64,000 bases of DNA from Myxocyprinus asiaticus (taxonomy: Eukaryota > Chordata > Actinopteri > Cypriniformes > Catostomidae): NCBI RefSeq assembly GCF_019703515.2, contig NC_059372.1:16582492-16646491 (forward strand), read 5' to 3'. The notes below the pieces were generated by a model. That model did not search any database. It was not told where the DNA came from and saw only the letters and a list, made by a program, of their open reading frames with translations. Below are positions 61,501-64,000 of the stretch, piece after piece. A program made the position numbers and the translations under genes. Numbering within the stretch: position 1 is the first letter of the stretch; each line of letters begins with the position of its first letter.

Positions 61501-64000
61501 GATCCTCTCTCCAGCATCCTCACAGTGAGAGCTGGAACACTTAAGGACACTTCACTACAGTGCTGACTCTGTTTGCCTCAACACAAGGAACCCCAATAAG
61601 AATCACCCACTTGTAGCCCGTACTTGAGAGAATACACACAGCCCTTCACTCTTATACACATGCACAGGCACACACACTATGGCCATCATGCCAGATCCAC
61701 TTTCTTTCTTCAAGGATTTGGGATTAAGGAATCCCCTTAGGAGTGAGATGGATCTATTAGAATTGCCTCTGAAAAGTGAACAGGAGAGATGAAAAAGAGA
61801 GGAGGGGTGGCAGAGAGAAGGAGGGAGCAAAGGAGAAAAGATTTGAGGAGGAATATCACGCATAGCAGAGAGAGAGAGAGGCAAAATAAACACTACATAG
61901 CCTCAGGCAAACAGTGAACAATTGCTATTCTGCCTCATATAACCCACTGCAACCTTAAACAGCAAAACATTTTCAGTCAATTAATTTCTGCTGGTTGGAG
62001 ATGGAGCGCTCACTCAGGGGGCTTTATATGTCTCACTGCACTGAAGGGCATTAGTCAGCAATACAGAGCTTATTCCCGATGACACTCAGCATAAGAATCA
62101 TCAACAAAGGCATTATCAACTACACAAAGCATAACACTTTAATGCAATATCAATACTCCACTATAGTATTAAATGGCCATAAAAGTGTTTCAGCTTGTGA
62201 AATATATTTGAGGTTATTTTAAACTGTTTCCCCTTCCCAAGATAATTTTTGTGTTTGTGTGTGTGTGTGTGTGTGTGTATGTGTTTATGTACTTCGCTAT
62301 AGTTTAGACAGCAATGAGTAAATGTGTGTATATACATACATACATACATGCTTAGCTATAGTTAAAGTATAGAACAAAATTGTTCCCAAAAGTGAGCTAA
62401 ATTTGACAAAACCTTCCTTTCGGGGACATTCAGGCATGTCCTCGTTTTTTCTTTATTCTACAAATGCAAAAAGTTTTATTTTAGGGTAGTGGTGGTTGGA
62501 CAGGAAGCTCGTCTTAAAGAGAAATTGTGTACTTAAAATTTTGTTGGAAATGTGGCAATAATGACTTTAATATATCTACAAATAATCTATATAAATTGCA
62601 TAACACTCTTAAAGCATTTCAGTATTTTAATGAATAAAAGTTTAAAATATCATACAACACTATTGTGCTGTTTGTTCAAATAACAAATCCACTTTTTTAC
62701 ATGACTATATCCATAGAGGTCAGTGGACGCACAGACCATAGAGTGCTATTGAAGCCGCAGTAGTCTATGACAGATACCTGTACCATTCAAATCAATGGTA
62801 CAGAGATCTATATTCATTAGATGAGAGGCTCTAAACACATCATTATGGGTCCTGCCAAGATGCCATGCTTCTCTGGAGTCTATGGGATATCCGTGAGTGC
62901 TATTTGCATTAGATCTGCATCTGCTTGCTTACTGGACATTGGGTTTTCAATCAATTTTTTTGTGTCCCAGCTGAAAGCCTGGCTTATCTGATGATTGGTT
63001 GATCTCTCAAATAAATGGGACTTTGCAAAATGTCCAATAGTTGAAACAGTGATGTACATAATTGACAGAATATGAAATGTAAAACCAATGCTGTCAAACG
63101 CTTAGTTTGACAGCAGTTATTTGCAATCTGACACAACACATTTATTTTAGTTTGCATAATATTTTGCCTATATTGTTGCAAAAACAGTTTTAAGCTTAGT
63201 TAATTTTTTTCAAACAGAAATTTCACTGATTGAGTAGTAGTATAAGCAGTAATATTGCAGACACCAAAAACAATATTCTGTGGTTCCCCACTTTTGAAAA
63301 GCACCAACTGCCAGAGTTAGGGTGTGGGTAGGTGTGACTATATTGCTATCATAATTAGCTTTATATATGAACAATAGAAATGTATGCGTAGTTATAGCAG
63401 GAAGATCTCTGGATTCATTCTATCAGGCATCTCATCCAATCATAACACAGCCTCCACTTTATAAGGCCGCTCAGGTGTTTCTCATTGTTGCTTACTTCTG
63501 TTGTTTTCACCCCCCTCCACCCCATCATCACAGGTTTTGGTCCCGTCCTGGGTGGGAGTAAGCTCCGCTCCCCTGCCGTCATTGCTTCTGGCAGGATCTG
63601 ACGGTTCAAGCAAGTATCAGAGCGCTGAACCGTAGGATGGGGCTTACGCCAAATGATATAAGTATTTCTACGTTCTCATTAATCCCAATAATTCCGAGTC
63701 TTTCTGATAGAAGTATATGGCATGTCCCCATTTATATTGCTAAGTAAACGTTTGGTGCTGCATATGTCTTGCTGTGTGCCGTAGCAGACAGGCAGTGATT
63801 CATCAGTCCCACAGCACTATATAAAACAAACTCTATCTATAGAGTGAGACCAGGGCTGTTGGTCTTCTCTCATTCTTAATAAGCTTTAGGCATTGTGGGT
63901 GCTCATTTTTCATTGGGCAGCGTGCATTACTAAAGCTGACGCCCAACAGCCAGTCATTTAGTTAGAAGACGAGGGATGAAGTTACAAACCAAGTAAATAC

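Larger units (their letters stand above)
42604..64000 (+). other. camta1: camta1 intron downstream of the exon
   Basis: The next CG-1 exon (residues starting CLYGCY) was not seen. From about 56600 to 64000 I see no transposon with clear ends and no supported gene: mostly AT-rich unique sequence with a TTTA tract and short GA and CA runs. Whether the whole stretch is a single intron is inferred. Confidence 0.55.

Overview
The window reads as intronic DNA from a cypriniform (carp/minnow-like) teleost. Three things point there: a HAmo-type tRNA-derived SINE, DANA-like SINE pieces, and a dense mix of Tc1/mariner, hAT, DIRS, L2-type and Ty3/gypsy relics with abundant CA, CT and TA microsatellites. 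There are no bacterial operons, no CRISPR and no rRNA.

Only one host coding segment is recognisable: a 136-bp exon at 42468-42603 (+). It encodes the middle of the CG-1 DNA-binding domain of a calmodulin-binding transcription activator, and three residues favour camta1 over camta2. Everything else appears to be intron of that gene: at least 42.4 kb upstream and 21.4 kb downstream, with no second exon found by eye.

Layout. 1.7-6.2 kb: a Ty3/gypsy retrotransposon on the minus strand with both LTRs and a perfect 5-bp target duplication; its polyprotein is broken and the end of integrase is deleted into the LTR. 8-9.6 kb: a CCAGC-type minisatellite and a dispersed repeat with three copies in the window. 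10.4-13 kb: a terminal-inverted-repeat (TIR) fragment, a TA tract, an L2-type 3' fragment and an internally deleted DIRS-like element. 14.1-14.5 kb: an L2-type LINE tail. 15.8-27.7 kb: a tandem segmental duplication (ancestral unit about 4.3 kb). Its first copy carries a 2.1-kb hAT element that itself contains a SINE; its second copy keeps the hAT empty site and has its own 1.1-kb insertion. 28-36 kb: deleted Tc1, SINE and microsatellites. 37.8-39.0 kb: a nearly intact Tc1-like element with a DD34E transposase broken by one late stop. 40.6-42.2 kb: the dispersed repeat carrying two hAT-like insertions, just upstream of the exon. 43.8-45.8 kb: nested DNA transposons. 47.0-52.6 kb: a second Ty3/gypsy element, plus strand, with chromodomain, a 184-bp internal tandem duplication and a 529-bp Tc1-type miniature element inside integrase; it abuts a truncated hAT copy. 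53.7-55.3 kb: two more short TIR elements. 55.3-64 kb: mostly unique intron.

I found no previously undescribed biological system. The value lies in the camta1 exon, the datable nested insertions, and a few non-repeat intronic blocks that could be regulatory. All identities rest on reading by eye; no database search or alignment was run.
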